A DNA stretch of 64,000 nt, from the NCBI GenBank assembly GCA_964440115.1, contig CAYTPV010000003.1, positions 461,703 to 525,702 of the forward strand, read 5' to 3'. The position numbers and the translations under genes were made by a program. The notes under the pieces are model-generated. The model saw only the letters and a list, made by a program, of their open reading frames with translations. It made no database searches and was not told the origin of the DNA. Source of the stretch: JAEWWD01 sp964440115 (GTDB lineage: Bacteria; Bacillota; Clostridia; Christensenellales; CAG-138). Positions 24,714 through 33,197 of the stretch are shown here, piece by piece. The stretch's first letter is position 1, and the number at the start of each line of letters is the position of its first letter.

Positions 24714-26548
24714 ACATGCACCTCGCTGATGTATGCAATGACCTCCCTGATTTTCACAGCACCATTGTTTTCGCATGCGCAGATACAATTTGCCTCGTAT
24801 TGTTCGAGTTTTCCGGTATCCTGCGGGTTCTGCAGGCAGCACTTGCGGGCGCCAGCAAAATTCCCGACAGCCACCCGCCGCATAATGCCGCGTATATCCG
24901 CGTCGTGTGTGCAGGTTGGGTGTTCACAGAGTCTGCAGCGCATGGCTTTCAACATCACTTCGCGATCCGCTTCTGCGTATCCGTCGTAAAGCCGGTCTGC
25001 CGTAAAGGGCTTGTCCACCATGCGAACATAGTTTTTCATATTCTCCTGATAGACATATGGTTCTTTGCCCAACTTTTTGAGCAGTGCGTTGGCCGCTGAA
25101 AGCCCGGAAGTCGTTACCGTGGGCGTCCCCGTTCCCATCACTGTGGATTCGCCGCAGCAGAAAAGGTTGTTCCATTGCGTGCGCGTATGCAGACGATGAA
25201 ACATATGCTGCCCGAGCATCTGTTTGGGACCCGCCACCGCACCGCCGTTTTTCAATGTATACCGTTCGATTGTTTTAGGTGTTGCCACCTCGGCATAGCG
25301 TACGGCGTTTGCAAAACCCGGAAACCGTTTTTCCAGCACGCCGATGAGGCGAAGCTGTTCTTTCTGCTTTTTGTTCTGATACTCCGTCCGGCTTTGTGTA
25401 TCCCAGCTTTCAAATGTGGGGCCGATTGCGACAACGGTGTGTTCATCCTCTTTGCACAGGGTTCTGTCGTCGATGCTGAGTATGTAGGCAGTCACTTCAC
25501 TTTCATCCAGTTGATCCGGATTGCCCACCAGCATCTCTATGGGAACTGTATCCTCAGGAATTGCCCCCTTGTCCACGACAGCGTACAGCACAACGCTGGG
25601 ATATGTGGGAACCTGTTTTGCCGCCCACTCCCTTTGCTGCTCAGTGGAATACGCGGGGTCGATCAGCTTACCGAATAAATTCCAGACTGTTCCTGAGTAG
25701 ATGATGTCCGGGGCGGTAAGCACCTGTCCGTCATCGAGCCTCACACCCGCAGGCTTGCCATCCTCAAACAGTATGGATACAGCCTCCCGTTGAAGATGCA
25801 TATCCCCGCCATGCTCTTCGATCACTTTCTCGAGCTTGCCCGGAACAAACAATGTGGAACCTGCCGGATAATAGCTGCCGCCGACATGGTTGTCCACAAA
25901 CATCACCGCCGCCAACACAGCCGGGGATTCCTCCACCGTTGTATAGCAGTACGTGGAGGTCAGTTTATCGAAAAACTTGAATATCTCCGGATCAGAGAAA
26001 TACTTTTGAAGCAGGTCTTTTGCGCTTTTATTCAGAAAACCAAGAAAACGGGCGTAGGAAACCGGGTGCTTCACCATGCTTTTAAGAGCTGTTCTGCCAT
26101 CCGTTTCGTCTGCGGTTGTGTAGCTGGGGGCTTCCACCATTACATGGCGGTACATCGTGAACATGTCGTGATAGAACCGGTGAATATTCTCTTTTTCACC
26201 CGGAAACACTTCTGAAAGCTCATCCGCAAATTTTTCGATATCCGCGAAGAAGCGTATGCGCCGGCCTTTGAAGTTAACGCAGTATAGAAGATCGTGCCGG
26301 ATCATATCGATGGGCTCTTCCAGGCAGTTGAATACAAAACGGTGAGCATTAAAGCCGTTTTCTCCAAAGCCGTACAGCATGGCAGAGCCTTGATCAAATG
26401 TCACCTCTCTGCGCCGGAATATGCCGCAGGATCCCCCCGGGTTATAAGACTTTTCGATCACAGCCACATGAAGCCCCCGTTTGGCCAGCAAGCTGGCCGC
26501 AGTCAGGCCGGAAAGGCCTCCGCCGATAATGATGGCATCGTATTTCAA
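24710..26548 (-). CDS. CrtI-like flavoenzyme fused to a C-terminal Cys-rich (Fer4_20-like) domain
   Basis: About 612 aa. A TTG start (26548) is preferred because GGGGGTGG lies 6 bases upstream. The FAD fold is DAIIIGGGLSGLTAASLLAK and EKSYNPGGSCG; the C-terminal flavin motif is NLFCCGESTVMGTGTPTVTTSG. The last 90 residues read CRLCEHPTCTHDADIRG, then AVGNFAGARKCCLQNP and CICACE. This matches the [4Fe-4S] domain of glutamate synthase small subunit and dihydropyrimidine dehydrogenase in spacing. Electron input through this domain to the paired flavoenzyme is plausible. Confidence 0.85.
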   Translation of the reverse strand: MKYDAIIIGGGLSGLTAASLLAKRGLHVAVIEKSYNPGGSCGIFRRREVTFDQGSAMLYGFGENGFNAHRFVFNCLEEPIDMIRHDLLYCVNFKGRRIRFFADIEKFADELSEVFPGEKENIHRFYHDMFTMYRHVMVEAPSYTTADETDGRTALKSMVKHPVSYARFLGFLNKSAKDLLQKYFSDPEIFKFFDKLTSTYCYTTVEESPAVLAAVMFVDNHVGGSYYPAGSTLFVPGKLEKVIEEHGGDMHLQREAVSILFEDGKPAGVRLDDGQVLTAPDIIYSGTVWNLFGKLIDPAYSTEQQREWAAKQVPTYPSVVLYAVVDKGAIPEDTVPIEMLVGNPDQLDESEVTAYILSIDDRTLCKEDEHTVVAIGPTFESWDTQSRTEYQNKKQKEQLRLIGVLEKRFPGFANAVRYAEVATPKTIERYTLKNGGAVAGPKQMLGQHMFHRLHTRTQWNNLFCCGESTVMGTGTPTVTTSGLSAANALLKKLGKEPYVYQENMKNYVRMVDKPFTADRLYDGYAEADREVMLKAMRCRLCEHPTCTHDADIRGIMRRVAVGNFAGARKCCLQNPQDTGKLEQYEANCICACENNGAVKIREVIAYISEVHV

Positions 26549-26720
26549 ATGAACCCACCCCCGTATCTGCAAGTCATTATTCTTTTTGGGTGTTTTTCAA
26601 CTCGACTCTGATTTTTTAGAATGCCGGAGCCGCTTTTAGAAACCTTGTGATTGACCGCGTCACAGCGAGGGTTCCACAGCCTTTGCTCATCACATGGTTA
26701 TTATATATTTATCCAAGGAA

Positions 26721-26750
26721 CAGCCCCGCCACACATCGGCGGCGGGGCTG
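26721..26750 (-). terminator. Hairpin after the 26780 secreted-protein gene
   Basis: CAGCCCCGCC (26721-26730), 10-base loop, GGCGGGGCTG (26741-26750). The T run on the minus side is poor, so efficiency is uncertain. Confidence 0.55.
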
Positions 26751-26779
26751 CAGTTATATTCTTTTCTGTAGCATAAACG

Positions 26780-27208
26780 TTACTTCTTTACAGTCACCGT
26801 GAACGCCCATTCCGCTGTATTGCCGGAGTATCTACCCCTGTTTTCCGTCACCTCGACGGTTTCTTTGAAGGTATTTTTGCCCTTTTTCAGATCCTTCACG
26901 GCAATCTCTATCGTTGCGCTGCCTTTATCCGGTATCTTATCATTTTCAGTCGCATTGCATAAGATCTTAATCTTGTCTTTGCTGGAGACTTCAAGCGTAA
27001 GGGTCTTGCCCTTTTTTACCGTCTCTTTTCCAACCTGCAGATTGGTAACCCAGCTGTTGCCGACATGGTCGTTGGATACAAGCTTTGCGCTATAGGATAT
27101 GGTAACCTTAAATTTGGGCGCAGGTGTTGGCTTTGGCGCAGCCATAGAGGGAAGGGATATCGCAAGGCAAAGAATAATGGCCAGCATTATACTGATAACT
27201 CGTTTCAT
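26780..27208 (-). CDS. Secreted beta-rich protein, unknown
   Basis: 142 aa. A signal peptide (KRVISIMLAIILCLAISLPS, cleavage after SMAA) and a short Pro/Thr/Lys segment precede a domain of alternating strands (KVTISYSAKLVSNDHVGNSW, then KKGKTLTLEVSSKDKI, ATIEIAVKDLKKGKNTFKE). This suggests an immunoglobulin-like fold. Shine-Dalgarno GGGGAAAG is present. It is monocistronic. The family is not recognised. Confidence 0.7.
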   Translation of the reverse strand: MKRVISIMLAIILCLAISLPSMAAPKPTPAPKFKVTISYSAKLVSNDHVGNSWVTNLQVGKETVKKGKTLTLEVSSKDKIKILCNATENDKIPDKGSATIEIAVKDLKKGKNTFKETVEVTENRGRYSGNTAEWAFTVTVKK

Positions 27209-27327
27209 TTCACTTTCCCCTTCTATAAATTGTGTTGATAATACTATATCATTTTGGACTGATATTGTAACCCAATATTGTAATATTATGCTATTATATA
27301 TAGAGATTTCTTATAGGAGGCTGCCTA

Positions 27328-27536
27328 ATGAACCGCGGTGGGTTTTCATGGAAAAGATTTACCGGCGTTTCGCGCGCGAAAAGCAATTTTTCGCGAATGA
27401 CGGGAATACCCACAACACGATCAGGCAGGCAGCGAAAATTGGCCGCATGGTAACAGGCGGCGGATGCCTGCTGCCGGTATTGGGATTTGTTGCGATCATC
27501 GGCGGTGCGATTGCTCTGATCCTTCTAATTGTTTAA
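27328..27536 (+). CDS. Small conserved basic/membrane protein, apparent frameshift
   Basis: ATG 27328 with AGGAGG 7 bases upstream opens a frame reading MNRGGFSWKRFTGVSR, then GIPTTRSGRQRK, before stopping early. The other frame continues IGRMVTGGGCLLPVLGFVAI with a hydrophobic helix to 27536. One extra A in the A4 run at 27435-27438 would join them into about 69 aa with an RQRKIGRMVTGG junction. The N-terminal half resembles short SWKRxxGI...SGRQRK proteins seen in many Clostridia. Error or recent mutation cannot be told apart here. Confidence 0.55.
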
Positions 27537-27816
27537 AGCATGGTGTGAAGCGTGAGATATGAACAGACGCCCCAAGGGAAGGGGTTCTGTTTCCTTTAGC
27601 GCGCGTAGTGGCTTTGAGATTAATGTATCTGAATAAAACCCCAACGAAAACGCCGATAAATAGGGGTTTTGGCCTCTGGTGTATTTGGGTGTGTTTTTGT
27701 GTGGTCGTTGGCGGCACGCTGCTGTAATCGGCGTGCATCCAGATTAGCCAACTACTGCTCATGTTTTCTATATAGTCGAGATTAAGCGTATAGAGAAAAG
27801 CTCACACAACAAACCC
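27537..27816. other. Intergenic region without a gene
   Basis: About 280 bases. A wide inverted repeat AAAACCCC...GGGGTTTT (about 27635-27672) could act as a weak terminator for the minus-strand gene to its right. Nothing else is convincing. Confidence 0.4.
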
Positions 27817-28932
27817 CTATAAGCGGTACTGTTTCACACAGTTCCTTCCTCCTTTTTTTGCATCATACATTGCCTTGTCAGCAGCTTTTAATAATTCATC
27901 CCTTTGTAAGCAATGATCCGGCATCACAGCAACCCCCAAAGATAAAGTAATACCATGAGTATCCTTTTCTTCTACGTTAATTAACGTGTTTTCTACGATT
28001 TTACGCAATTCTTCTGCTCTCTTTACCGAATCGGCTAGTGAACATTCCGGAAGTATTAAAATAAATTCATCACCACCATAGCGGCATACAATATCAGAAT
28101 CTCGAAGAGTCATCCTTAAGATATTAGCTACATGACTTAATACAGCATCGCCATGAGTATGGCCAAGAGTATCATTAATACTCTTAAAATGATCAATGTC
28201 AGCCATAATAACTCCAAGGCTTTGATTCTTCCTGATTGCTCTTCTTATTTCTCTGTCGAGTGTCTCTTCCATATAACGACGATTAAATACCCCAGTCAGA
28301 GAATCTCGTACTGATATTCCACGTAATTCTGCCTCATCCTTCTCCAACTGTTTTCTTTGTCTCTCAATCAGCTCTATCTGCTTGCGATTTGCGAAACTCG
28401 ACACGATGCCAACTGTAGCTGTAAAAACAACAAAGGCAATCAGACTTGGCCAATTACTGTTTTTTAGAATTGGGCTATGTAATATGAAGCCTGCAAGTGC
28501 CAGTAATTGAATAGCAGCAATTGCTAATGTTGCTTTTTCAGATAATAATATTGAGCAGATCTGAATTGATAAAGTAACATATATTAGCGGAAGGAAATCA
28601 CCATTCATTACTGTATGATCCAGTAAAATCGATGCCCACGGGCCCAGTACCAAACTTATAGTTGTCAGCCATGCAGATAACTCATACTTACTCAAAAAAT
28701 TCAATACCAGAGCAGCTATTTGAAGAAACGTTAAGCTTATTATAATCCCCAAATAAAGAGAAAGCCGCCCGTTATTGTCGACTAGACACACTAAAATAAT
28801 GGTACCAAATAATAATACTGTTAAGGCAATTTGTATCATGAGCAGAATCATTGCTCGTCTGCTCGTATCCTCTGACAATTTTGATTTGTAATTTGATAAA
28901 GATCCTTTGATTCTTCTTATTTTCATTATCAA
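27817..28932 (-). CDS. Membrane diguanylate cyclase (GGDEF)
   Basis: 371 aa. Six hydrophobic helices (about residues 28-180) form an unnamed membrane sensor. A short coiled coil (IELIERQRKQLEKDEAELRG) leads to the GGDEF domain: RDSLTGVFNRRYMEE, MADIDHFKSINDTLGHTHGD and the intact active site RYGGDEFIL. An inhibitory I-site RxxD (RDSD) sits five residues before GGDEF, so product inhibition is expected. It makes cyclic di-GMP. It is AT-rich with no obvious operon partner. Confidence 0.92.
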   Translation of the reverse strand: MIMKIRRIKGSLSNYKSKLSEDTSRRAMILLMIQIALTVLLFGTIILVCLVDNNGRLSLYLGIIISLTFLQIAALVLNFLSKYELSAWLTTISLVLGPWASILLDHTVMNGDFLPLIYVTLSIQICSILLSEKATLAIAAIQLLALAGFILHSPILKNSNWPSLIAFVVFTATVGIVSSFANRKQIELIERQRKQLEKDEAELRGISVRDSLTGVFNRRYMEETLDREIRRAIRKNQSLGVIMADIDHFKSINDTLGHTHGDAVLSHVANILRMTLRDSDIVCRYGGDEFILILPECSLADSVKRAEELRKIVENTLINVEEKDTHGITLSLGVAVMPDHCLQRDELLKAADKAMYDAKKGGRNCVKQYRL

Positions 28933-29100
28933 CCGATCCCCTGTACGCTCTTTTCATATACATTTGCTATATTCGGAGTTTACGCTATTCCGCATAGTTT
29001 CACAAGTAACTCCATGACAGTCGATTCAACACAACCATCTTTGTTTTAATAAGCAAATATGCTCGTAGCAGCATTGCCCGGAACGCTGGACCTTAACATC

Positions 29101-29189
29101 AGCCTGGGCACGAAATAGCCGGGGCGGGCAAACGCGTCACCGGCGCGTTTGCTGCTCCGCCCTTCGAATCCCTCTGAAGAAAAGGCCAA
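29101..29189 (+). repeat. R3 repeat, copy a (right half only)
   Basis: GCCTGGGCACGAA, then GGGGCGGGCAAACGCGTCAC and GCGCGTTTGCTGCTCCGCCC with an internal hairpin, then CTTCGAATCCC, a T-loop-like stretch. It matches the right half of copy c at about 34012-34092. It is immediately followed by a degenerate tRNA-Arg. Confidence 0.7.
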
Positions 29190-29199
29190 CTGAAAAGAC

Positions 29200-29266
29200 G
29201 GCGTCCCCGGCGGGATTCGAAGCTACGGCCTTCCGCTTAGGAGGCCGTTTAACCTATACGGGACCC
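29200..29266 (-). pseudogene. Degenerate tRNA-Arg(CCT)-like sequence
   Basis: On the plus strand, GGCGTCCCCGGCGGGATTCG and then CGGCCTTCCGCTTAGGAGG repeat the 3' half of the intact tRNA-Arg at 35070-35146, including T arm, variable region and anticodon loop. The anticodon stem is broken by substitutions, the D arm is shortened, and the acceptor 5' strand only partly pairs. It is likely a decayed copy or integration scar. Confidence 0.7.
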
Positions 29267-29322
29267 CAAGCAGATTGTTCTCGTGCCACAAATTTCTACA
29301 TTTTCATTATCGACCTTTTCTA

Positions 29323-29352
29323 TTGACAAATGATGCGACTATGACCTATCAT
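29323..29352 (+). promoter_or_regulatory. Promoter of the metNI-DUF169-metQ operon
   Basis: TTGACA (29323-29328), 18-base spacer, TATCAT (29347-29352). The 56-base leader holds the inverted repeat CGTTAT...ATAACG (about 29364-29387), a possible operator. It is too short for an S-box or T-box riboswitch. Confidence 0.65.
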
Positions 29353-29408
29353 TAATGGGCTCGTTATTCTAATGAAGATATAACGATACTAAAAATGGAA
29401 GCTGTAGA

Positions 29409-30386
29409 ATGATAAAAATTAACGCATTAATTAAATCCTATGGCAATTCTGTTGTACTAGATAGAATTGACCTTCGTATCAAGCAGGGCGAAATAATTGG
29501 TTTGGCCGGACGAAGCGGTGCCGGAAAATCCACGCTGCTTCGATGTATTAATGGCCTTGAAAAATATGATTCAGGATCCTTACAAGTAGCGGATACCGAG
29601 GTTAACTGTCTGTCCGAAAGGGAGCTTCGGCTTTTTCGGAAAAATGTGGGTATGGTATTTCAGCAGTTTTCGCTCATTTCGCGCGCGACAGTGTATGACA
29701 ATATTGCATTGCCAATGCGTATATGGAAATGCGAAAAGTCTGCCATTGAGAAGCGAGTAAAAGAACTGCTTGATGTCGTTGAGATACCTGAAAAGATAAA
29801 CAGCAAAGCACGAGAGCTTTCTGGCGGGCAAAAACAACGTGTTGCGATAGCACGTGCCCTTGCGATGAATCCCAAGGTGCTGTTGTGCGATGAAGCTACA
29901 TCGGCACTGGACCCCAAAAGCACGCTGGGTATACTTTCACTTTTGAACGATATCAACCGCAAATTTCATATTACGATAGTCATGGTTACACATGAGATGG
30001 ATGTGATAAAAGGCTTGTGCGACAACATGGCGATTATTGAAAATGGAGTGGTTACAGCGACGGGCTCTGTAGAAGATGTTTTTGTTAAACATCCTCCCGC
30101 GCTGCACAATCTTCTTGGTGAGAAAAATATAGAAATCCCAGCTGGCAACCGCAGCCTTGCGTTGTTTTATGATCGCAAGAGCGAGGAAGCGGTGCTGCTT
30201 ACGCGTATGGCTAGGGAACTGGATATTGACTTCAGAATTTCAGGAAACGATACGCTTGTTCTGAAGAATAAGACAATAGATTCGATGTTAGTTCACGCTT
30301 CAGCCGATCAATGTACATTGATGTGCAAGTATCTGGATATACACAATATTCCATACAGGGAGATGACCCGGGAGAAACGCGCATGA
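29409..30386 (+). CDS. metN: MetN-type ABC importer ATPase with NIL domain
   Basis: 325 aa. The ABC domain has Walker A GRSGAGKST, Q-loop GMVFQQFSL, signature ELSGGQKQRVAIARA, Walker B VLLCDEATSALD and switch His VTHEMD. A C-terminal roughly 75-residue NIL (ferredoxin-like) domain follows (AVLLTRMARELDIDFRISGN), the regulatory domain of MetN that binds substrate in the cytosol. Methionine is the default substrate, but the embedded DUF169 gene makes another ligand possible. Its stop overlaps the permease start. Confidence 0.92.
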   Translation: MIKINALIKSYGNSVVLDRIDLRIKQGEIIGLAGRSGAGKSTLLRCINGLEKYDSGSLQVADTEVNCLSERELRLFRKNVGMVFQQFSLISRATVYDNIALPMRIWKCEKSAIEKRVKELLDVVEIPEKINSKARELSGGQKQRVAIARALAMNPKVLLCDEATSALDPKSTLGILSLLNDINRKFHITIVMVTHEMDVIKGLCDNMAIIENGVVTATGSVEDVFVKHPPALHNLLGEKNIEIPAGNRSLALFYDRKSEEAVLLTRMARELDIDFRISGNDTLVLKNKTIDSMLVHASADQCTLMCKYLDIHNIPYREMTREKRA

Positions 30387-31048
30387 GCTTCATGGAATCC
30401 TTGCAACAGTATTGGGGAAAGCTGATATTCCCGTCCATTTTTGTAACATGCAAGATTGTCTTTTTTACCATACTCATCGGTACTATATTTGGATTTATGC
30501 TTGCAGTATTGCTGACTCTTTATGGCCCAACCGGCTTGCATTATAAAGCTCGGCTATACGCGGTGCTAAGCTTTGTAATTAATACGATACGTTCTTTTCC
30601 AATACTAATTTTGATTGTAGCCATTGCCCCCTTTACGCGGACAGTTATCGGGACGACGATCGGCACAAAAGCCGTTATATTGCCTCTATCCATAGCCGCA
30701 ACTGCATTCATTGCACGGATGTTGGAAAGCTGCTTCATTAAAGTAGATCCGCAGCTAATTGAAGCCGCACGTTCGCTCGGCGCGACAGATCTGCAAATTA
30801 TACGAAGAGTGATTATCAAGGAGACGATTCCTTCCATCATCTCCATCATTACGCTTGCAACAGTAAACTACATCGCCGCAACAACGATTGCCGGTGCGGT
30901 TGGCGGTGGCGGGTTGGGTGCTATCGCGTTGACCTATGGGTATCAGAGTTTCAATAATACAATCTTGTATTTGGGCGTATTCGTATTGTTGATTATGGTC
31001 AACTTGGTGCAGTATTGCGGTGAATGGCTGTACAAAAAGTTGCTTTGA
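30383..31048 (+). CDS. metI: MetI-type ABC importer permease
   Basis: A 221-aa inner-membrane permease with five hydrophobic helices. The coupling motif EAARSLGATDLQIIRRVIIKE matches the EAA loop of MetI, and TIAGAVGGGGLGAIALTYGYQ is a typical MetI block. ATG 30383 overlaps metN's TGA (ATGA); the longer frame that begins inside metN is not used. Confidence 0.93.
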   Translation: MSFMESLQQYWGKLIFPSIFVTCKIVFFTILIGTIFGFMLAVLLTLYGPTGLHYKARLYAVLSFVINTIRSFPILILIVAIAPFTRTVIGTTIGTKAVILPLSIAATAFIARMLESCFIKVDPQLIEAARSLGATDLQIIRRVIIKETIPSIISIITLATVNYIAATTIAGAVGGGGLGAIALTYGYQSFNNTILYLGVFVLLIMVNLVQYCGEWLYKKLL

Positions 31049-31059
31049 AGGAGAATTTC

Positions 31060-31878
31060 ATGAGAATTCGCAAGGATGCGCAATGGCTCGAAGCTTTGCT
31101 GGATGTTACAAGAAAGCCAGTGGGGGTTAAGTTTCTGCTTTCTGAGGACGATTACAACCATTTCTCCGCGCAGGAGCCTAAGAACAGAATGTCTTATTGC
31201 ACTCTGGTACGGCGCGCAAGCGACGGAATTGGAAGTAAGTTTCATTCGGGACATATGGCTTGTTCGGGAGGCTCCGTAGCGCTTGGGTTGGATAAACCTA
31301 CTGAGAAAATGCTCACCGGAGAACGGCGTTATAAACAGGGGGCGTATCAAGATCTTTGCGTGTGCCGCAAGGTTTCCAAACACATGGCATACTGTCAGAG
31401 CACCTTTGGCGTCGCAGTGCTGCCGCTTGACGAATTCACAGCTGAACCGGATGTGGTCATTATCGTATGCGAGCCTTTTCAAGCGATGCGGTTGGTACAG
31501 GCATACGCGTATTCCCATGGGCATGCAAAAGATATTTGCTTATCCGGCATGCAGGCAATCTGTCAGGAATGTACCTCTTTTCCGTTTGAGAATGATCAGA
31601 TCAATCTATCTCTGATGTGTTCGGGGACAAGGCTTCTTGCCGGTTGGAATAACAGCGAAATGGCTTTGGGCATGCCCTATCACATTTTTTCTCAGATTGT
31701 GACCGGATTAAAGGCGACTGTCAATCCGCTTGAACGCGATCCGCAAAAGCGGGCAATCGCGCAACGGATTAAGGAGCAGGACCTTGACGAAGATGCGCCT
31801 TTCATCGTATACGGACATAATTACGACGATGGCTGCTACAAGGGCGGGTCGGTCGGTCAGTCCAACAAAGTGCTGTAA
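31060..31878 (+). CDS. DUF169 family protein
   Basis: 272 aa from ATG 31060 behind AAGGAG. DUF169 hallmarks are RKPVGVKFLLSEDDY, YCTLVRRAS, SGHMACSGGSVALGL, YKQGAYQDLCVCRK and SLMCSGTRLLAGW. It is rich in conserved Cys (about ten), which would suit a metal or cluster site. The biochemical role of DUF169 is unknown. It is placed between the permease and binding protein of an importer, so a role in handling the imported compound is likely. Confidence 0.88.
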   Translation: MRIRKDAQWLEALLDVTRKPVGVKFLLSEDDYNHFSAQEPKNRMSYCTLVRRASDGIGSKFHSGHMACSGGSVALGLDKPTEKMLTGERRYKQGAYQDLCVCRKVSKHMAYCQSTFGVAVLPLDEFTAEPDVVIIVCEPFQAMRLVQAYAYSHGHAKDICLSGMQAICQECTSFPFENDQINLSLMCSGTRLLAGWNNSEMALGMPYHIFSQIVTGLKATVNPLERDPQKRAIAQRIKEQDLDEDAPFIVYGHNYDDGCYKGGSVGQSNKVL

Positions 31879-31922
31879 AGCCCGCACTGGGTTATTATAG
31901 AACCTATCATCAGGAGGAAGTC

Positions 31923-32813
31923 ATGAAAAAATCCACACGTATCATTGCACTGTTGTTCTCGTTGCTCATGGTATTGTCCATTTGTGTAGCTTGTGCACCC
32001 AAGGCTGCGGGAGAACCCGCCGCCACAGAAGCCCCTGCCGCTTCAGAAGTACCATCTGAGACGCAAGCTCCGCAGGCACAGAATACAAAAATCACGATTG
32101 GTTGTATGCCGTTAAATAAGGATGCGGTTGAAGCTATTAAAGAACTGCTCGCGCCCAAAGGTTACGATATCGATGTTATGGTCTTTGACGGCAACAACCT
32201 CCCGGCCGAAGCGCTCAAGGCGGATGAGATTGATGGTCTGATACTCAATCATCTGCCGTGGATCAAGAACTTCAATGCACAGAACAACGCTGAATTGACG
32301 CTGGTGAAGGGTTTTACGTATGCGTCGCTGTTTGGTCTATATTCTTCAAAGCATGCGTCCGTAGAGGATTTACCGGAAAACGGCACCATCATTATTTCAA
32401 ATGACCCCAGCAATATGGATCGTTCTTTGCGTTTTCTCGAGAAGCTTGGGCTCATTACCCTTGGGGAAAAAGCAAGTAACTATTACACTGTTTTGGATAT
32501 AAAAGATAATCCCAAGAACTTACAGCTTGCAGAGGTAGAGACCACCAACACTGCCGGTTCATATAAGGATGCGGATGCGTGCATTTCCTTTTCCAGCGTG
32601 ATGCGCAATGCGGGCTACGATGCCAGTTCCTATCTGGCAGAAGACGGAGATTATGTGAACTATCCCACCGGGCTTATAGTAAACAAGGGGGAAGAAGAGG
32701 CACAGTGGGCCAAAGATCTTGTTGCCGTAACCCAGACCCCCGAATTTAAGAGTAAATTTGACGATATATTTCAGGGAGCTTATATACTCTTTGATTATTC
32801 CGAAGGCAATTGA
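31923..32813 (+). CDS. NlpA/MetQ family substrate-binding lipoprotein
   Basis: 296 aa. Signal peptide with lipobox VACA (Cys about residue 21), a Pro/Ala/Glu-rich linker, then the NlpA fold: ITIGCMPLNKDAVEAIKELL, GLILNHLPWIKNFNAQNN, IIISNDPSNMDRSLRFLEKLG and YPTGLIVNKGEEEAQW. Most MetQ proteins have a different start to the mature domain, so ligand identity is open. It is the last gene of the operon, followed by a strong terminator. Confidence 0.88.
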   Translation: MKKSTRIIALLFSLLMVLSICVACAPKAAGEPAATEAPAASEVPSETQAPQAQNTKITIGCMPLNKDAVEAIKELLAPKGYDIDVMVFDGNNLPAEALKADEIDGLILNHLPWIKNFNAQNNAELTLVKGFTYASLFGLYSSKHASVEDLPENGTIIISNDPSNMDRSLRFLEKLGLITLGEKASNYYTVLDIKDNPKNLQLAEVETTNTAGSYKDADACISFSSVMRNAGYDASSYLAEDGDYVNYPTGLIVNKGEEEAQWAKDLVAVTQTPEFKSKFDDIFQGAYILFDYSEGN

Positions 32814-32873
32814 CGCTTCAAAGCTGTCAGCCTAAGTGAAAACAGCTTACTTATGAAGGCTGCTTAAAGCATA

Positions 32874-32907
32874 ATCCCGTCACCATTGTGGTGGCGGGAT
32901 CTTTTTT
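32874..32907 (+). terminator. Terminator of the metNI-DUF169-nlpA operon
   Basis: ATCCCGTCACC (32874-32884), loop ATTGT, GGTGGCGGGAT (32890-32900), then CTTTTTT. Confidence 0.92.
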
Positions 32908-32987
32908 CAAAGATAAACTAATGCCGCTCTCATTCTTTACTTATGCGTGCCGTTTATGAACGCTAGACGTTACGGGCTTTTTTGCTT

Positions 32988-33125
32988 GGCGTCCCCGGCG
33001 GGATTTCGATTTCGGCTATCGGCATCGTTTTGCTTGCGACGGCCCGCAGGCCCAGTGCCCGATGGCGCCTCCCGCCGAGGGCCGCTACGCACTGCGCAAA
33101 CGGCCTGGGCACGAACTTGCCAGTG
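32988..33125 (+). repeat. R3 repeat, copy b
   Basis: It starts GGCGTCCCCGGCGGGATTTC, the tRNA-Arg 3' end with one inserted T, then TTTCGGCTATCGGCA. The core AGGCCCAGTGCCCGA to GGCCTGGGCACGAAC is nearly identical to copy c at 33960-34027. The right half with the AAACGCG hairpin is missing. Confidence 0.75.
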
Positions 33126-33167
33126 TGCATAAGTCGGCACGCTTCTAATCATCACTAAATCGAAAAA

Positions 33168-33196
33168 ACAAAAGGTGCCTTCACGGCACCCTTTTG
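33168..33196 (-). terminator. Terminator of the DUF2798 gene
   Basis: On the minus strand, CAAAAGGGTGCC, short loop, GGCACCTTTTG, then TTTTTT. Confidence 0.85.
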
Positions 33197-33197
33197 A

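Noticed and set aside
23136..26548. Carotenoid biosynthesis cluster
   Set aside because: Two CrtI-like enzymes are present but no phytoene synthase, GGPP synthase or cyclase gene occurs nearby.
29353..29408. SAM (S-box) riboswitch upstream of metN
   Set aside because: The leader is only about 56 bases and shows no multi-helix S-box pattern or terminator.
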